In this document: positions 1 through 12,762 of the stretch, piece after piece
Layout of the letters: every line of letters begins with the position of its first letter
Numbering within the stretch: position 1 is the first letter of the stretch
DNA from: Haliclona indistincta
Lineage: Eukaryota > Porifera > Demospongiae > Haplosclerida > Chalinidae
Assembly: GCA_964017065.1 (NCBI GenBank)
Contig: OZ024787.1
Span: 776,875-840,874 of the forward strand
Reading direction: 5' to 3'
Length of the DNA stretch: 64,000 bases
Program-made: the position numbers and the translations under genes
Notes under the pieces: model-generated
Told to the model about the DNA's origin: nothing
Seen by the model: only the letters and a program-made list of their open reading frames with translations
Databases searched by the model: none

Positions 1-228
1 CTCGATTTTCACCGTTTCCAGGTTCGTCACTTTAGTAACAATCTCGAGCAATCTCCTTGCTACTGTAAGATGGGGCAACGCCAGATAGCAGATTTAAGTG
101 TCTTTGGACGTATAAAATTCATCACCAGGCGAAATATCAGCGTTTGAACGCTAATACATTGTATGTAGCCGCCATCTTGTTTTCTCGTTCAACCCTACAT
201 AGGGAGACACTACCGTGTCTCCCTAATA
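1..228 (-). repeat. Dispersed repeat, partial copy (reverse orientation)
   Basis: The reverse complement matches 24237-24480 and 60147-60385 almost base for base. The shared terminus is a short palindrome around TCACGGTAGTGACTCCC, followed by a block containing AAGATGGCGGCTACATACA. A short piece of the same block recurs near 34889-34918. The copy runs off the left edge of the window. No coding potential is seen. Confidence 0.75.
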
Positions 229-562
229 TAGTGTAGATATAGTGTGGATATAGTGTGGATGCAGGTTACTAATAAGCTACGTAGAGTGAGTGATTTTCCC
301 ATCATTGAGCGTTGCAAGACTTCTGATGTTTGTGCTACTATAATAATCTGTACAAGATAGTGCTGGATGACTCCATTAACTAATGTCTAGCAATAATATT
401 CATGACCAATGAATCAATATTCAACATTATTTTTACACCAATTGTCCAAGAAGGAGAAAAAAATTAAAGTTTGCAAAAACAATCTACACACAACAAAATA
501 ATTACAGCACATAGCATTCACTTAATTTACTAATAACTACAATTAAAGCCAGTGACGCATAA
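229..562. other. AT-rich non-coding stretch
   Basis: No ORF or recognisable element. It lies just past the stop codon of the minus-strand receptor gene, so part of it is probably that gene's 3' UTR. Confidence 0.5.
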
Positions 563-1945
563 TTATAGCTTAAAGATCAGCTCGGCTTGTTCCTCTTCCT
601 CATCAGCAGCCTGGTTTGCCACCACAGGCTCTTCTCCCACCTTTACTGTCTTCTTTTCTTTCTCTCTCTTTTCCATTCCAGGTTCAGCTTGCTCGGCTTG
701 TTCCCCTCCATTTGACTTATCTCTAGCAGTTGGTTCATCGGTTCGTCTCGCCTCAGTGTATGACGGCAAATCTGAATTCAATACTACTTGTAAGTGCACA
801 CAATCACATGAAGTCAGCATCAGTTACCTGTTTCAGGTGGTGCATCTCCCAATGGCTGAGCCTGAGATTCATATGTGAAAAAAATTATCAAACACAAATA
901 ATAGACCAACCTTCACATCGTCTATATCAGTCAATGCAGTGCTCCTCTGTTCCCAGCCCACATACGGATTCTCAACAACAGCAGCAGGTGACCTATAACA
1001 AGAAATCAAACAAATCTTTATCGTGATTCCAACAGCACTCACCTTGTCAGCTCGATATCTTGTCTACTCTGAACTGCTTCATCTTGATTGTATTCAGGTA
1101 TTTCTCCGCTAATCTCATAACCACGTGTTAAATCTAGCCTTATAATTTATTATGATACGGAGCATTATCAAAATTTGTCAAAATATGACTGCAACATACT
1201 TCTTTCTGGTATGTCCTCTTCTTGTTATGATGCACACAATGATCAATACGCTCAATAGTATAACAATGATAAGTACCACTACCACAACTACTATAGGGAT
1301 CACTAAACCTGTATCGATACCAGCACCAACAGGTTCAACTACAGTGAAAAACACATAAAAAGCGTCATAGTTTTTTTAGTTGTATACCTGATGGAGGTCT
1401 TGTCGATGATGATAATAATTATTATTGGAGTAGATCGTAGAATAACCAGAGCACTCGATGAGTTGTCACCATATCCTGCACCATTACGAGCTCTCACCTA
1501 TAATTTATGGAAATTGTTGAATTTTATGCACTGGGTGGTGTAATACAGGCTTACCTTGATATTGTAAATACCAGGCTGGAGATCGGTGAGTCTTAAACTG
1601 AATGTATCGTTTCCAGCAGTTTTGGTGTACTGGGTCGTGGTACCCCTGTCACCCGTCTGATCATTATTGCTGTACACTGTGTAGATAACTTGGTATCCTC
1701 GTAGGATTCCGTTTTCATACGCTGGCTTTGTCCAGTAGACAGTCACTGATGTTTCATCGACTGTAGTCGTGCGAATGTTCTGAGGAGGACTGGAAGCTAT
1801 AGACAAAGATGAGATGAAATACAGTATGGATTATTCAATAAGACATACGAGCTTCTGAAGTAAAGAAGGTATTGTTGATTGAGAATGGTCCTTGATCCGT
1901 TCTGGCAGCGACGCTAACTTGGATCGGCTCATAACGGAGTGAGAC
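563..1945 (-). CDS. Receptor-type protein, FN3 domains plus one TM helix, C-terminal exons
   Basis: Multi-exon gene read from high to low coordinates. Exon 1945-1849 ends one FN3 domain (RYEPIQVSVAARTDQGPFS). Exon 1796-1555 starts the next (SSPPQNIRTTTVDETSVTVY) and runs to YNIK. Exon 1497 to about 1388 or 1470 carries the last strand (VRARNGAGYG). Exon 1338-1200 encodes a TM helix (IVVVVVLIIVILLSVLIIV) followed by RR. Exons 1138-1043, 992-911, 861-828 and 786-563 make a cytoplasmic tail with tyrosines (RGYEISGEIPEY, NPYVGW) and an acidic, Lys/Glu-rich end. Splice phases agree throughout except at the FN3/TM junction. There the best-looking donor (1388) is out of phase, and a donor near 1470 fits. 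A further exon may lie at about 2043-2087. The 5' part is missing. FN3-TM architecture suits an adhesion or phosphatase-like receptor, but no catalytic domain is visible. Confidence 0.75.
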
Positions 1946-2167
1946 CTAATGATACACTGTGTTAGTCAAATGGTAATCTGTGTCTGTGTGTGAGTGTGTA
2001 AGATGTGATGGAGAGTGTGTAAGATGTGAGGGAGATACTCACTGATGGTTGAGTAGGGTGAAGAGGGAGGAGCATGCTAGATCTCTGCTAAGATCATTCC
2101 TCTCATCACATGCACAGTTTGAACGATACCACACCCCACACAACCAACACTATAGAGAGAAATAACC

Positions 2168-2862
2168 AGCTAGGTCATGATACTGATGCGTCACAGAGAC
2201 TCAGAGCTAGGTCATGATACTGATGCTTCACAGAGACTCAGAGCTAGGTCATGATACTGATGCTTCACAGAGACTCAGAGCTAGGTCATGATACTGATGC
2301 TTCACAGAGACTCAGAGCTAGGTCATGATACTGATGCTTCACAGAGACTCAGAGCTAGGTCATGATACTGATGCATCACAGAGACTCAGAGCTAGGACAT
2401 GATACTGATGCGTTACAGAGACTCAGAGCTAGGTCATGATACTGATGTGTCACAGAGACTCAGAGCTAGGTCATGATACTGATGCGTTACAGAGACTCAG
2501 AGCTAGGTCATGATACTGATGCGTCACAGAGACTCAGAGCTAGGTCATGATACTGATGCGTCACAGAGACTCAGAGCTAGGTCATGATACTGATGCTTCA
2601 CAGAGACTCAGAGCTAGGTCATGATACTGATGCTTCACAGAGACTCAGAGCTAGGTGATGATACTGATGCTTCACAGAGACTCAGAGCTAGGTCATGATA
2701 CTGATGCTTCACAGAGACTCAGAGCTAGGTCATGATACTGATGCTTCACAGAGACTCAGAGCTAGGTGATGATACTGATGCTTCACAGAGACTCAGAGCT
2801 AGGTCATGATACTGATGCTTCACAGAGACTCAGAGCTAGGTCATGATACTGATGCTTCACAG
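2168..2862. repeat. 37-bp minisatellite, about 19 copies
   Basis: Tandem unit of 37 bp built on AGCTAGGTCATGATACTGAT plus TTCACAGAGACTCAG. Units differ at only a few sites (gcttcac, gcgtcac, gcgttac, gtgtcac). It lies just upstream of the FN3 gene exons, probably in an intron. Confidence 0.95.
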
Positions 2863-2982
2863 TGATACACATAAATTATAATTACTGGATAAATGACTTA
2901 TTGACAATTCATTACATGTCGTGTCACAATATGCAAACAGATGCTAGCAGTCGAAATACGCTGGAGATTTAATATTAATACT

Positions 2983-3598
2983 ACTACTACCACCACCATC
3001 AACACCTGCACCACCACCACCATCAACACCTGCACCACCAACGCAATCACCACCACCACCACCACCACCACCAACACCATGCACCGCCACCACCACCAAC
3101 ACCACCACCACCACCACCAACACCATGCACCGCCACCACCACCAACACCACCACCACCACCACCAACACCATGCACCGCCACCACCACCAACACCACCAC
3201 CATCACCACCACCACCACCACCACCACCACCACCACCACCACCACCACCACCACCACCACCACCACCACCACCACCACCACCACCACCACCACCACCAAC
3301 ACCATGCACCACCACCACCACCAACACCACAGCCATCACCATGCACCATGACCACCAACACCTGCACCACCACCACGACCACCACCATGCACCACGACCA
3401 CCACTATGCACCATGACCACCAACACCTGCACCACCACCACCACCAACACCATGCACCACCACCACCACCAACACCACAGCCATCACCATGCACCATGAC
3501 CACCACCACCTGCACCACCACCACGACCACCACCATGCACCACGACCACCAACACCTGCACCACCACCAACGCCACCACTAACACCACCGCCACCACG
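2983..3598. repeat. CCA/CAC trinucleotide tract, partly higher-order
   Basis: About 600 bp of CCA repeats with a pure core near 3200-3298. The flanks are interrupted by ACCATGCACC units spaced every 40-60 bp. Every frame is open because of composition; the poly-His, poly-Thr, poly-Pro and poly-Val ORFs here are not genes. Confidence 0.95.
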
Positions 3599-4059
3599 AA
3601 TTTAGTAATTGTGTTTCAGTCACACTTTTTAAAAACATAGGAATATCTGAGAATAATCTGTCATCTCATAGATTAAAAATAATTGAGAAATTCTAAAAAG
3701 AATTATACGAAAAATAAAAAGGTCCTGATGTTCACACAAGTGCATACATGAAATTTCTCTGAAGAACTTACCAGGTCTATATCAAAAAAAACCTAATCCG
3801 CTCACTTTTCCAAACTGCTGACGTCAATCTCTATTGCATCTGGGGATTGCTGATCTGCTCCTACATGCTGCATCTAGAACCTACCACATCAAAGGAATGA
3901 CGTCACTATCGTACTATATACAAACAAACAATTTCGACACAGTACTTCACGATTACATGCCACACGCTTTTTCACTACAACAAATTGTTATTTAAAACAT
4001 CCCTCCCTCCCTCCCAAACAATAGTGTAACAGATTAATAACAATAACAATAAAACTTGT

Positions 4060-4122
4060 CTGGAGGAAACATGGTGTACTAACACATACTGCAGTTACAA
4101 ACCAAGAATAACCCATACCTTG

Positions 4123-4182
<60 letters not shown>

Positions 4183-4687
4183 CCTTCCTCCCTCCCTCCC
4201 ACATTCAGTGCATGTGACACTTTCTCAACATGTTTGCTAGTCAGTCATCAACATTGCTTCATGATAACATTAGTCCTTGCAAAGTTATAAGGTTTTGATA
4301 AACAGGTTCTGATCCTCCACAGCAATGATTAACCTCACCGTGTGGGCACCTCTAAAATAAGGACACAAGTAATAAAGTTTTTCTGCATTAGTCACTAAAG
4401 CATAGCTACAAGACACTCTGTGTGGGTCTCAATTAGTGTGTCTAGACTGGTGTGGTTCTAATATAAACCAAAATCCATTAACAAAATTATGTTCACACTT
4501 GTAACTAATTTGATTTTTCTACCGTCAACAACAGATCGTGCATTTAAACAAGCTACAACTCTAACTTTCATCACATCATTTGAGAGAGCAATCCAGCTAG
4601 CTATAGCTAATGTAAAAGCGAAACCTAGCTTTCTCAGTTGACAACCTGCGTTCCACACTCTGATAGTACAGGACTACTAACTAGCTG
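4060..4687 (+). promoter_or_regulatory. Upstream flank of copy A (shared family flank)
   Basis: Contains blocks found upstream of other family copies: the spacer ending in AACCAAGAATAACCCATACC (also near 37857-37945 and 60010-60100), CACTCTGTGTGGGTCTCAAT, and the leader GGACTACTAACTAGCTG directly before the ATG. Where copies B, C and F have TATAAAA 70-90 bp upstream of the ATG, copy A has only CTATAGCTAATGTAAAAGCG. Its core promoter may therefore be weaker or altered. Confidence 0.6.
4123..4178. repeat. CT dinucleotide microsatellite
   Basis: Uninterrupted (CT)n of about 28 units, followed by CCCT/CCTT-rich sequence. Confidence 0.95.
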
Positions 4688-7600
4688 ATGGCTGCTGCAC
4701 TACTAGTGTTGCTGCTGTTGTTGGCTGTACCCCTCACTGCTTTCACAACCACTGATGTCTACTATGTCACACCTGATGATGCTGAGCAGTCATGTCCTCC
4801 ACACCAGATATGCCACAACCTCTCCTACTACATCTCCCAGCCGGACCACTACTTTACCTCTGACACCACCATCATCTTCTTGGAAGGAGAACACAGCTAT
4901 GACAGAGAGGATCTTGTACATGTCAATAATGTACACAACCTGACTCTGAAGGGACAAGGTCAGTGGCCGGTAGCAGGAGCTGAGGAGACTGTGATGCAGT
5001 CTACTGTCATTATCAACTGCACCAGAGGGAGAGGAGGGTTCTACTTTAATAGCTCCCATAGCATCACTGTTGAAGGTCTTACAGTAGTCAACTGTGGAGG
5101 ACTAGATAACAAAGCTGTGATGTACTTTGATACTGTCGTGAATATTTTCTTTTTCAAGAATTCAATACAACACATGACAGGATATGGACTATTTGTCTAT
5201 AACTGCGACAATGTCGTCATCACCAACAGCTCCTACTATCATTCAGCATTGTGTGATATCAGTACCTACGAGTATGACTATGGTGGTGGAGTAGGCATTG
5301 TCTATAAAACTCAGTACAGCAACACAGGCTACACACTAGAGCTATCACACTCCAATATGACCAAATGTTGTAGTGTTCTAGATCTTGGTGGAGGTATATC
5401 ATTAGATGCAAGATTTAGTTCAGTACATGTAAGAGTGCTATTGAGTCATCTGGTGCTCTCACATAACTCAGCACCAACTGGCGGAGCTGGTTTGGGTGCA
5501 AGTATTGTAAATAATGTGTCACTTACTATAAGAAACTGTCTTTTCTTTCATGGACATGCTTCAGAAAAAGGTACAGGAGGTATGTATTTCAAAGTTGAAA
5601 ATAATCGAGTAGTAATCACAATTCAGAACACAGACTTGGTGGAAAATGAAGCTGGTGAGATTTATTTCATAAGCTTCAACTCACATGACTCATCATTGTC
5701 TATACTGAACTCAACTATCACACACACAGAAACACCGTCATTGAATGGAGTGAGTATCAAGGGCTGTTGCACTAGAGTCATTTTTAACAACACCAGAATG
5801 AGACTTACTAAGCAAATTAAAAGTGGAGTTTTTGTTGATGGTAATACTCTGGGGATCATTAGTACTTATCCGCAATCATTGACAATGGACAACTGTATCA
5901 TTGAGAGAAGTCAAAGTGGGACAGCACTTTTACATTTGAACAACATACCATACTTTATCAATAATTGCACATTTTCAAACAACTCAGGAAATCAGTCGGT
6001 TATCATGATTCAAGAAACTATTACGGAATGCTATTGGATGACTTATGATTATTGTGGTACTATTAGTAACTGTTCAATATCTGATAATAACATGACTGGT
6101 ATTATTATTTTGAGGAGCACTGACGACATATTTTTTATTGGTCGCAATGTGATACAGAACAACAGGAACACACAGGGAGCTGGTATTGTACTCATGAACA
6201 ATGCCCACATTAGAGTCAGTGGTGATTTGTTGCTGTACAACAACACTGCTGTTAAACAAGGCGGAGCAATTCTTGTGATACACCCACTATTCAATTCAAT
6301 ACCAGTTTGTTCCATTAATATTGATGGAGCTTCTAATTCAGTGATCTTCGCAGGAAACAGAGCAGGGCAAGGAGGGAGTGATATCTATGGACTGATGGGT
6401 TGTGGTGCACTTAATTTTACGCTAAAAGCTCTTCATTTCAGTAACACTGACAGACTCTCCTCCTTGTCCTCTGACCCCATCATGGTCTGCTTCTGTAACA
6501 CCACCACCAACTTACCAGACTGCTCTGATAGGACCCATCACATACAAACATATCCAGGACTAGAGATCAACACATCAATAGCAACAGTAGGAAACTATGG
6601 TGGTACAAGTCCCGGTGTTGTGAAGGTCACCGCTCAACATGCAAGACTAGTTCGATACTACGGACAAAATGAAACCACTCAATGTTTTCAGCTCCACATT
6701 CTCCTGCAGAACACATCCTCAACAACAGCACTGGTTGATATCAGAGTAACTGGTGGACTACCAGACTGGAATGTATCTATTGGAGTGGACATTCTAAAAT
6801 GTCCAATTGGCTTCACTGAGATCAAAGGACAGTGTGAATGTGAGCAATTTTTGGATACTAGCAATGTCAAATGCAATTTGTCAGTCACACCTTTCAAGTT
6901 CATGAGATCAGGCAATGGTTGGTTTGGCTACATCAACAACACTCAGTGTATAACAGGTACTACTAATTGTCCTTTTGACTACTGCAATCAATCCAATGTC
7001 TCATTTGACATCATGGCACCTGATCGTCAGTGTTTGGCCAATAGAACAGGTATACTCTGTGGACAATGCCAGTCTCACCTTAGTATCATGCTGGGATCCA
7101 ACCACTGTGGTACTTGCTCTAACTGGTATATTTTCCTGTTGCCAGCATTTGCCATCGCTGGCATAGTGTTGGTGGCTGTGTTGATGATCCTCAACTTGAG
7201 TGTCTCTGTCGGAACTATCAATGGACTACTGTTCTATGCTAATATGGTCAAGCTCAATGAAGCTTTCTTCTTCCCAAATGGTAGTATTCCAGTGGTGAGC
7301 CAGTTCATCTCATGGTTGAACCTTGACCTGGGTATTGAAGTGTGCTTGTTTGATGGACTGGATGGCTACTGGAACACATGGCTACAGTTTGTCTTTCCTG
7401 CTTACCTGTTCCTGCTCATGGGTGGTATTATTGTGGGCTGTCGCTACTCTGTGTGGCTTTGCAGGTTGTGTGGCTCTCATGCTGTCCCAGCACTAGCTAC
7501 ACTGTTTCTCATGTCCTACACTAAAATCCTACTCACAGTCACTAATGCTCTTTCCATGTCTCGGCTGCCATGCAATGACAGTATGTTGACAGTGTGGAGT

Positions 7601-8407
7601 GTAGATGGGAACATTGAGTATGGCAGTGGTAAACACCTTATTCTGGTAGTCGTCTCCTGTGGTGTCCTGGTCATTGGACTGGCTTATCCTGTTTTAGTGT
7701 TGTGTGCTCCTCTGCTGGAGAGATACAGTCACAAGTGTATTCCACAAGACTGCAGGTGGAATCCTGTGGCAAGGTTCAAGCCACTATTTGATGCTTACGG
7801 AGGACCTTACAAAGACAAGTACCGATTCTGGACAGGAGTGACTCTGATGGTGCGACTAACTCTCACTGTGACATTCTCCTTCACTTCAGGAGGACTGGCT
7901 GTTGTCAATGCTTTCATCATCATTTCTTGTGTAGTGGGTATTTTAACATTTTGGTCTTTCACTAAAGGTGTGTATACAAAGACATATCTGAGTGCACTTG
8001 AAGTATTCTATCTTCTCAACATATCTCTCCTGAGTACTGTTAGTCTGGCTACTGCTTCTCTTGGGTCAAGGGATTATCAAACAGCAACCATTGTCTCTGT
8101 TTGTCTGTCCTTTGTTGTCTGTCTTGTCACCATGGCAACACACTTCTGGTGGATCTTTGACCTCAAGAAGATCAGGAGAAGGCTAGGGTTTAGAGATAGA
8201 CCAGAGTGTATAGAAATGCCTCAGGTGGCAGCAGATGAGGACGATGAAGAGGACAGACCTCCTCCAGGATCCCCACCATCAATAGTGTATGGCTCACATA
8301 GAGGAGAGCATCAGTTTATACTGGAATTTCTTGCGGAAAACGACTGCAAACATGAGTCTTCTTCTCTAGTGCTGTTAGCAAGAGAACCACTACTGTTTGA
8401 CACCTAA
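4688..8407 (+). CDS. Family copy A: beta-helix ectodomain, multi-pass membrane protein (1239 aa)
   Basis: Single-exon gene of unknown function. Residues 1-18 are a signal peptide (MAAALLVLLLLLAVPLTAF). Residues about 85-700 are an N-glycosylation-rich ectodomain with repeated short strands (HNLTL, ITVEGLTVVNCGG, VVITNSSY, NRNTQGAGIVLMNN), the pattern of a right-handed parallel beta-helix. Residues about 705-812 are Cys-rich (CECEQF, TGILCGQCQSHLSIMLGSNHC). From residue 813 to about 1160 there are 8-9 hydrophobic segments with conserved loops (WLNLDLGIEVC, DAYGGPYKDKYRFWTG). The acidic tail has EDDEEDRPPPGSPPSIVYGS and ends LLFDT. The start is supported by the signal peptide and by the same start in B, C and F. 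It has one extra DC in PQDCRWNP compared with other copies. Surface location is inferred from topology, and ligand and signalling are unknown. Confidence 0.93.
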   Translation: MAAALLVLLLLLAVPLTAFTTTDVYYVTPDDAEQSCPPHQICHNLSYYISQPDHYFTSDTTIIFLEGEHSYDREDLVHVNNVHNLTLKGQGQWPVAGAEETVMQSTVIINCTRGRGGFYFNSSHSITVEGLTVVNCGGLDNKAVMYFDTVVNIFFFKNSIQHMTGYGLFVYNCDNVVITNSSYYHSALCDISTYEYDYGGGVGIVYKTQYSNTGYTLELSHSNMTKCCSVLDLGGGISLDARFSSVHVRVLLSHLVLSHNSAPTGGAGLGASIVNNVSLTIRNCLFFHGHASEKGTGGMYFKVENNRVVITIQNTDLVENEAGEIYFISFNSHDSSLSILNSTITHTETPSLNGVSIKGCCTRVIFNNTRMRLTKQIKSGVFVDGNTLGIISTYPQSLTMDNCIIERSQSGTALLHLNNIPYFINNCTFSNNSGNQSVIMIQETITECYWMTYDYCGTISNCSISDNNMTGIIILRSTDDIFFIGRNVIQNNRNTQGAGIVLMNNAHIRVSGDLLLYNNTAVKQGGAILVIHPLFNSIPVCSINIDGASNSVIFAGNRAGQGGSDIYGLMGCGALNFTLKALHFSNTDRLSSLSSDPIMVCFCNTTTNLPDCSDRTHHIQTYPGLEINTSIATVGNYGGTSPGVVKVTAQHARLVRYYGQNETTQCFQLHILLQNTSSTTALVDIRVTGGLPDWNVSIGVDILKCPIGFTEIKGQCECEQFLDTSNVKCNLSVTPFKFMRSGNGWFGYINNTQCITGTTNCPFDYCNQSNVSFDIMAPDRQCLANRTGILCGQCQSHLSIMLGSNHCGTCSNWYIFLLPAFAIAGIVLVAVLMILNLSVSVGTINGLLFYANMVKLNEAFFFPNGSIPVVSQFISWLNLDLGIEVCLFDGLDGYWNTWLQFVFPAYLFLLMGGIIVGCRYSVWLCRLCGSHAVPALATLFLMSYTKILLTVTNALSMSRLPCNDSMLTVWSVDGNIEYGSGKHLILVVVSCGVLVIGLAYPVLVLCAPLLERYSHKCIPQDCRWNPVARFKPLFDAYGGPYKDKYRFWTGVTLMVRLTLTVTFSFTSGGLAVVNAFIIISCVVGILTFWSFTKGVYTKTYLSALEVFYLLNISLLSTVSLATASLGSRDYQTATIVSVCLSFVVCLVTMATHFWWIFDLKKIRRRLGFRDRPECIEMPQVAADEDDEEDRPPPGSPPSIVYGSHRGEHQFILEFLAENDCKHESSSLVLLAREPLLFDT

Positions 8408-9033
8408 ACCACATGCCTATTAATGCAATGATTTTTATATTATTCTGAGTTGTCGTTAGTTTAAGATAAATGTAGCTAGCTAGCAACTAGTTGTGCAATT
8501 TTGATATTGTTTTGATGATCTCAACTATTGTTCTGTTTGACACCTGGACAGCTGTATTTTATTTAGCTTTTATAAAATTTTAGCAATGCATAGGAATTCC
8601 TGAGGGTTTGCAATGTACTATAACGCTGACATAATTTTACATAATGATGCTGCTGAAATGCATAAACAAAATGCACAATGACATGAGGCAGTGTGGAGGC
8701 AGTGTTTCTTCAGTGAAGCAAAGATGTGAGTGAAGCTGTGTATCTTCAGTGAGCGGCCATGTCATAGCACATGGAGTGTACAAAACAGATTCTACATGAA
8801 CTATATAAATAGGAGAACATGAATTAAAGCTTATTTCCCAAATGCATGGTGTGCCAATTTCGTACACATGCGTATGTGCGTAAGAGTTAAGTACTTTTCC
8901 TGTGACACTGACAATAAAATCTCAATAATAATTCATTGTTATAATCCTCGGCACAGTTCAACATCAGTACCCAGACCTCTGGACCAGATCAGTATCCAGT
9001 CCTCTCCACTAGATCTACAGTGTACCGATAAAC
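8408..9033. other. Intergenic, no gene seen
   Basis: Separates the 3' end of copy A from the 3' end of TBCD, so the two genes are convergent. AT-rich. Short ORFs here have no recognisable content. Confidence 0.5.
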
Positions 9034-10957
<1,924 letters not shown>

Positions 10958-11052
10958 CTATGAACAATAAAGGAACTTGAGAATACTCAAAATTGGTTTT
11001 TCACAGTGTCATTGGGCAAGCCTGAGCGAGCCCCAATGGATCGTGTATTGGG

Positions 11053-11320
11053 TTGCTAACAAAGAGCGTGAATATGGCATCCAAGAAGGAAGAGCAATTG
11101 CTAAGAAGAAGACGTGAAGAGCTTGCTGAAAGCGCAGGAGTAAAAGAGCTGCGCTTGAGTAAGCGAAGAGCTCGTGATAAGGTGCCATGTGCCGAGCGTA
11201 CTGAAGAACTACAACAGCTGAGACGTCAACAGTAAGAGTTACGTACTGCTGAGACCAATGAACGTAGAAAGAATAGGTTTCGCTTCATCTCTTCAAGAGA
11301 GATCGCGAGGTCTTTGCTGG
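11053..11320 (+). pseudogene. Arg/Glu-rich ORF remnant, possibly transposon-derived
   Basis: ORF 11053-11235 gives a highly charged helix (RRRREELAESAGVKELRLSK). The same style continues past the stop (TAETNERRKNRFRF). Such RxRRE-rich stretches occur at the N-termini of Helitron-type and other element proteins, but nothing here is diagnostic. The block starts after CAAGCCTGAGCGAGCCCC, a motif that also begins the shared blocks near 25345 and 33172, so it is probably mobile DNA. Function unknown. Confidence 0.3.
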
Positions 11321-11393
11321 AGACTATAGTTCAGTGATGTGCTGACTGGCTTTGTGTGGTAACAAAGCAATGCAACAATATGATTGTGGTGAC

Positions 11394-11669
11394 TCACGTC
11401 GTAAAGATCTCTATTAGTCTCTCATGATGAGGTATGTGAGGTACTATAGGTCTGTGAGGGAGAGTGTGTAAGATGTGATTGTGATCATGAGGTATGTGAG
11501 GTACTATGGTCTGTGAGGGGGAGAGTGTGTAAGATGTGAGGGAGAGTGTGTAAGATGTGAGGGAGAGTGTGTAAGATGTGAGGGAGAGTGTGGTAAGATG
11601 TGATGGTGACACTCACTGATGGTTGAGTAGGGTGAGAGAGGGAGGTGCATGCTAGATCTCTGGTACGAT
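11394..11669. repeat. Duplicate of the FN3-gene intron/exon border region, ending at the gap
   Basis: Several copies of GTGTAAGATGTGAGGGAGA are followed by ACTCACTGATGGTTGAGTAG and a stretch to GCATGCTAGATCTCTG. It closely matches 1990-2090 next to the FN3 gene, differing by a one-base indel in the exon-like part. It may be a paralogous receptor gene entering the gap, or a collapsed or misjoined assembly. Confidence 0.6.
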
Positions 11670-11869
11670 NNNNNNNNNNNNNNNNNNNNNNNNNNNNNNN
11701 NNNNNNNNNNNNNNNNNNNNNNNNNNNNNNNNNNNNNNNNNNNNNNNNNNNNNNNNNNNNNNNNNNNNNNNNNNNNNNNNNNNNNNNNNNNNNNNNNNNN
11801 NNNNNNNNNNNNNNNNNNNNNNNNNNNNNNNNNNNNNNNNNNNNNNNNNNNNNNNNNNNNNNNNNNNNN
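11670..11869. other. Assembly gap, 200 N
   Basis: Exactly 200 unknown bases, the signature of a scaffold gap of arbitrary length. ORFs crossing it are meaningless. Order and orientation across it rest on scaffolding only. Confidence 1.
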
Positions 11870-11888
11870 CGACACACACATTGACCTA

Positions 11889-12266
11889 CAGTGGAACCTC
11901 TCTTAACGGACATTCCCAATAGCGGCCACCTCTCTATTCCGTATTGCAGACACGATATTCGGTCCGACACGATCAACGTAATACATTAACACACTCGATA
12001 GTGCGGACAGCCCGCTGTGTGCGTGACACCTTGCTCCTGGAGATCTTCCAAGAATCGAGCAAGGCCTGAAAGATACCTCGTGGTGATGCCTAGATTGTCG
12101 TGAAGTACGACAGACTCGAGTTTCAGTCGGTTTTGACGCACCCGCATCGTCCCGCGCGACGAACTTGGTCACGCCCACTAATTATTGACCTCCCGACTGG
12201 GGCCACCTCTATACAGGGGACAATTTTGCTGGTCCCAATGGTGTCCGCTTTAGAGAGGTTCCACTG
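11889..12266. mobile_element. pogo/Tigger-like MITE, 378 bp
   Basis: Terminal inverted repeats start CAGTGGAACCTCTCT and end AGAGAGGTTCCACTG. They are flanked by TA at 11887-11888 and 12267-12268. CAGTxGAACCTCT ends with a TA target are typical of pogo-type Tc1/mariner elements. No transposase. Confidence 0.85.
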
Positions 12267-12300
12267 TATACACAACAAAATGCTTAACAATGTACAATAA

Positions 12301-12619
12301 TGCACCTATCAATGCGATGCCCCACCTCAGGCGACGTGGGGACAAGGTGGGGATTTGTCACAGCCAATTAGACCTTCCCACCACATATGGGGCATTTTTA
12401 CAGAGCCAACCCCCCACTCTGCCCCATATATCCCCCATTCCGACAGCCGACTTTTGCGAGGACTTAAGTTGTGACTGTCGTTCATTGCCATGCATGCGCT
12501 CGCGTGACAAACGCCCCACCTATCCCCACCCCTGAGGACCAGCCCACGTGACAATAGCCCTATCTTTCCCCAATATATGCCCGAAGTGGGGGTAGTGGGG
12601 CATCGCATTGATAGGTGCA
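12301..12619. mobile_element. Harbinger/Tourist-like MITE, 319 bp
   Basis: Terminal inverted repeats TGCACCTATCAATGCGATGC with GCATCGCATTGATAGGTGCA, flanked by TAA at 12298-12300 and 12620-12622. The TWA target duplication points to the PIF/Harbinger group. Related to the element at 26060-26408. Confidence 0.85.
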
Positions 12620-12762
12620 TAAAAGGCCTACACATCGACTACTAGGCATCTATTCACATTGTATCAACCTTGCTCTATGTAGTATCATGATGTACATAGT
12701 ACATGCACGCATTGCATTTTGACATTGGGAGGTCTGAATTACTTTATTATCTATGCAGGCAC

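Noticed and set aside
2168..2862. CRISPR-like array
   Set aside because: Repeats are contiguous without unique spacers, and the DNA is animal; it is a minisatellite. The same holds for 25678, 55205 and 56510.
2898..3536. Long ORFs of poly-His, poly-Thr, poly-Pro, poly-Val in all frames
   Set aside because: Produced by the CCA microsatellite; no frame is favoured and no flanking gene signals exist.
4688..8407. Bacterial origin of the beta-helix gene (similar to chlamydial outer membrane proteins)
   Set aside because: The strand repeats resemble those proteins, but the multi-pass C-terminal half, TATA promoters and surrounding intron-bearing genes are animal; no autotransporter barrel is present.
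11485..11976. ORFs containing runs of X
   Set aside because: They cross the 200-N gap.
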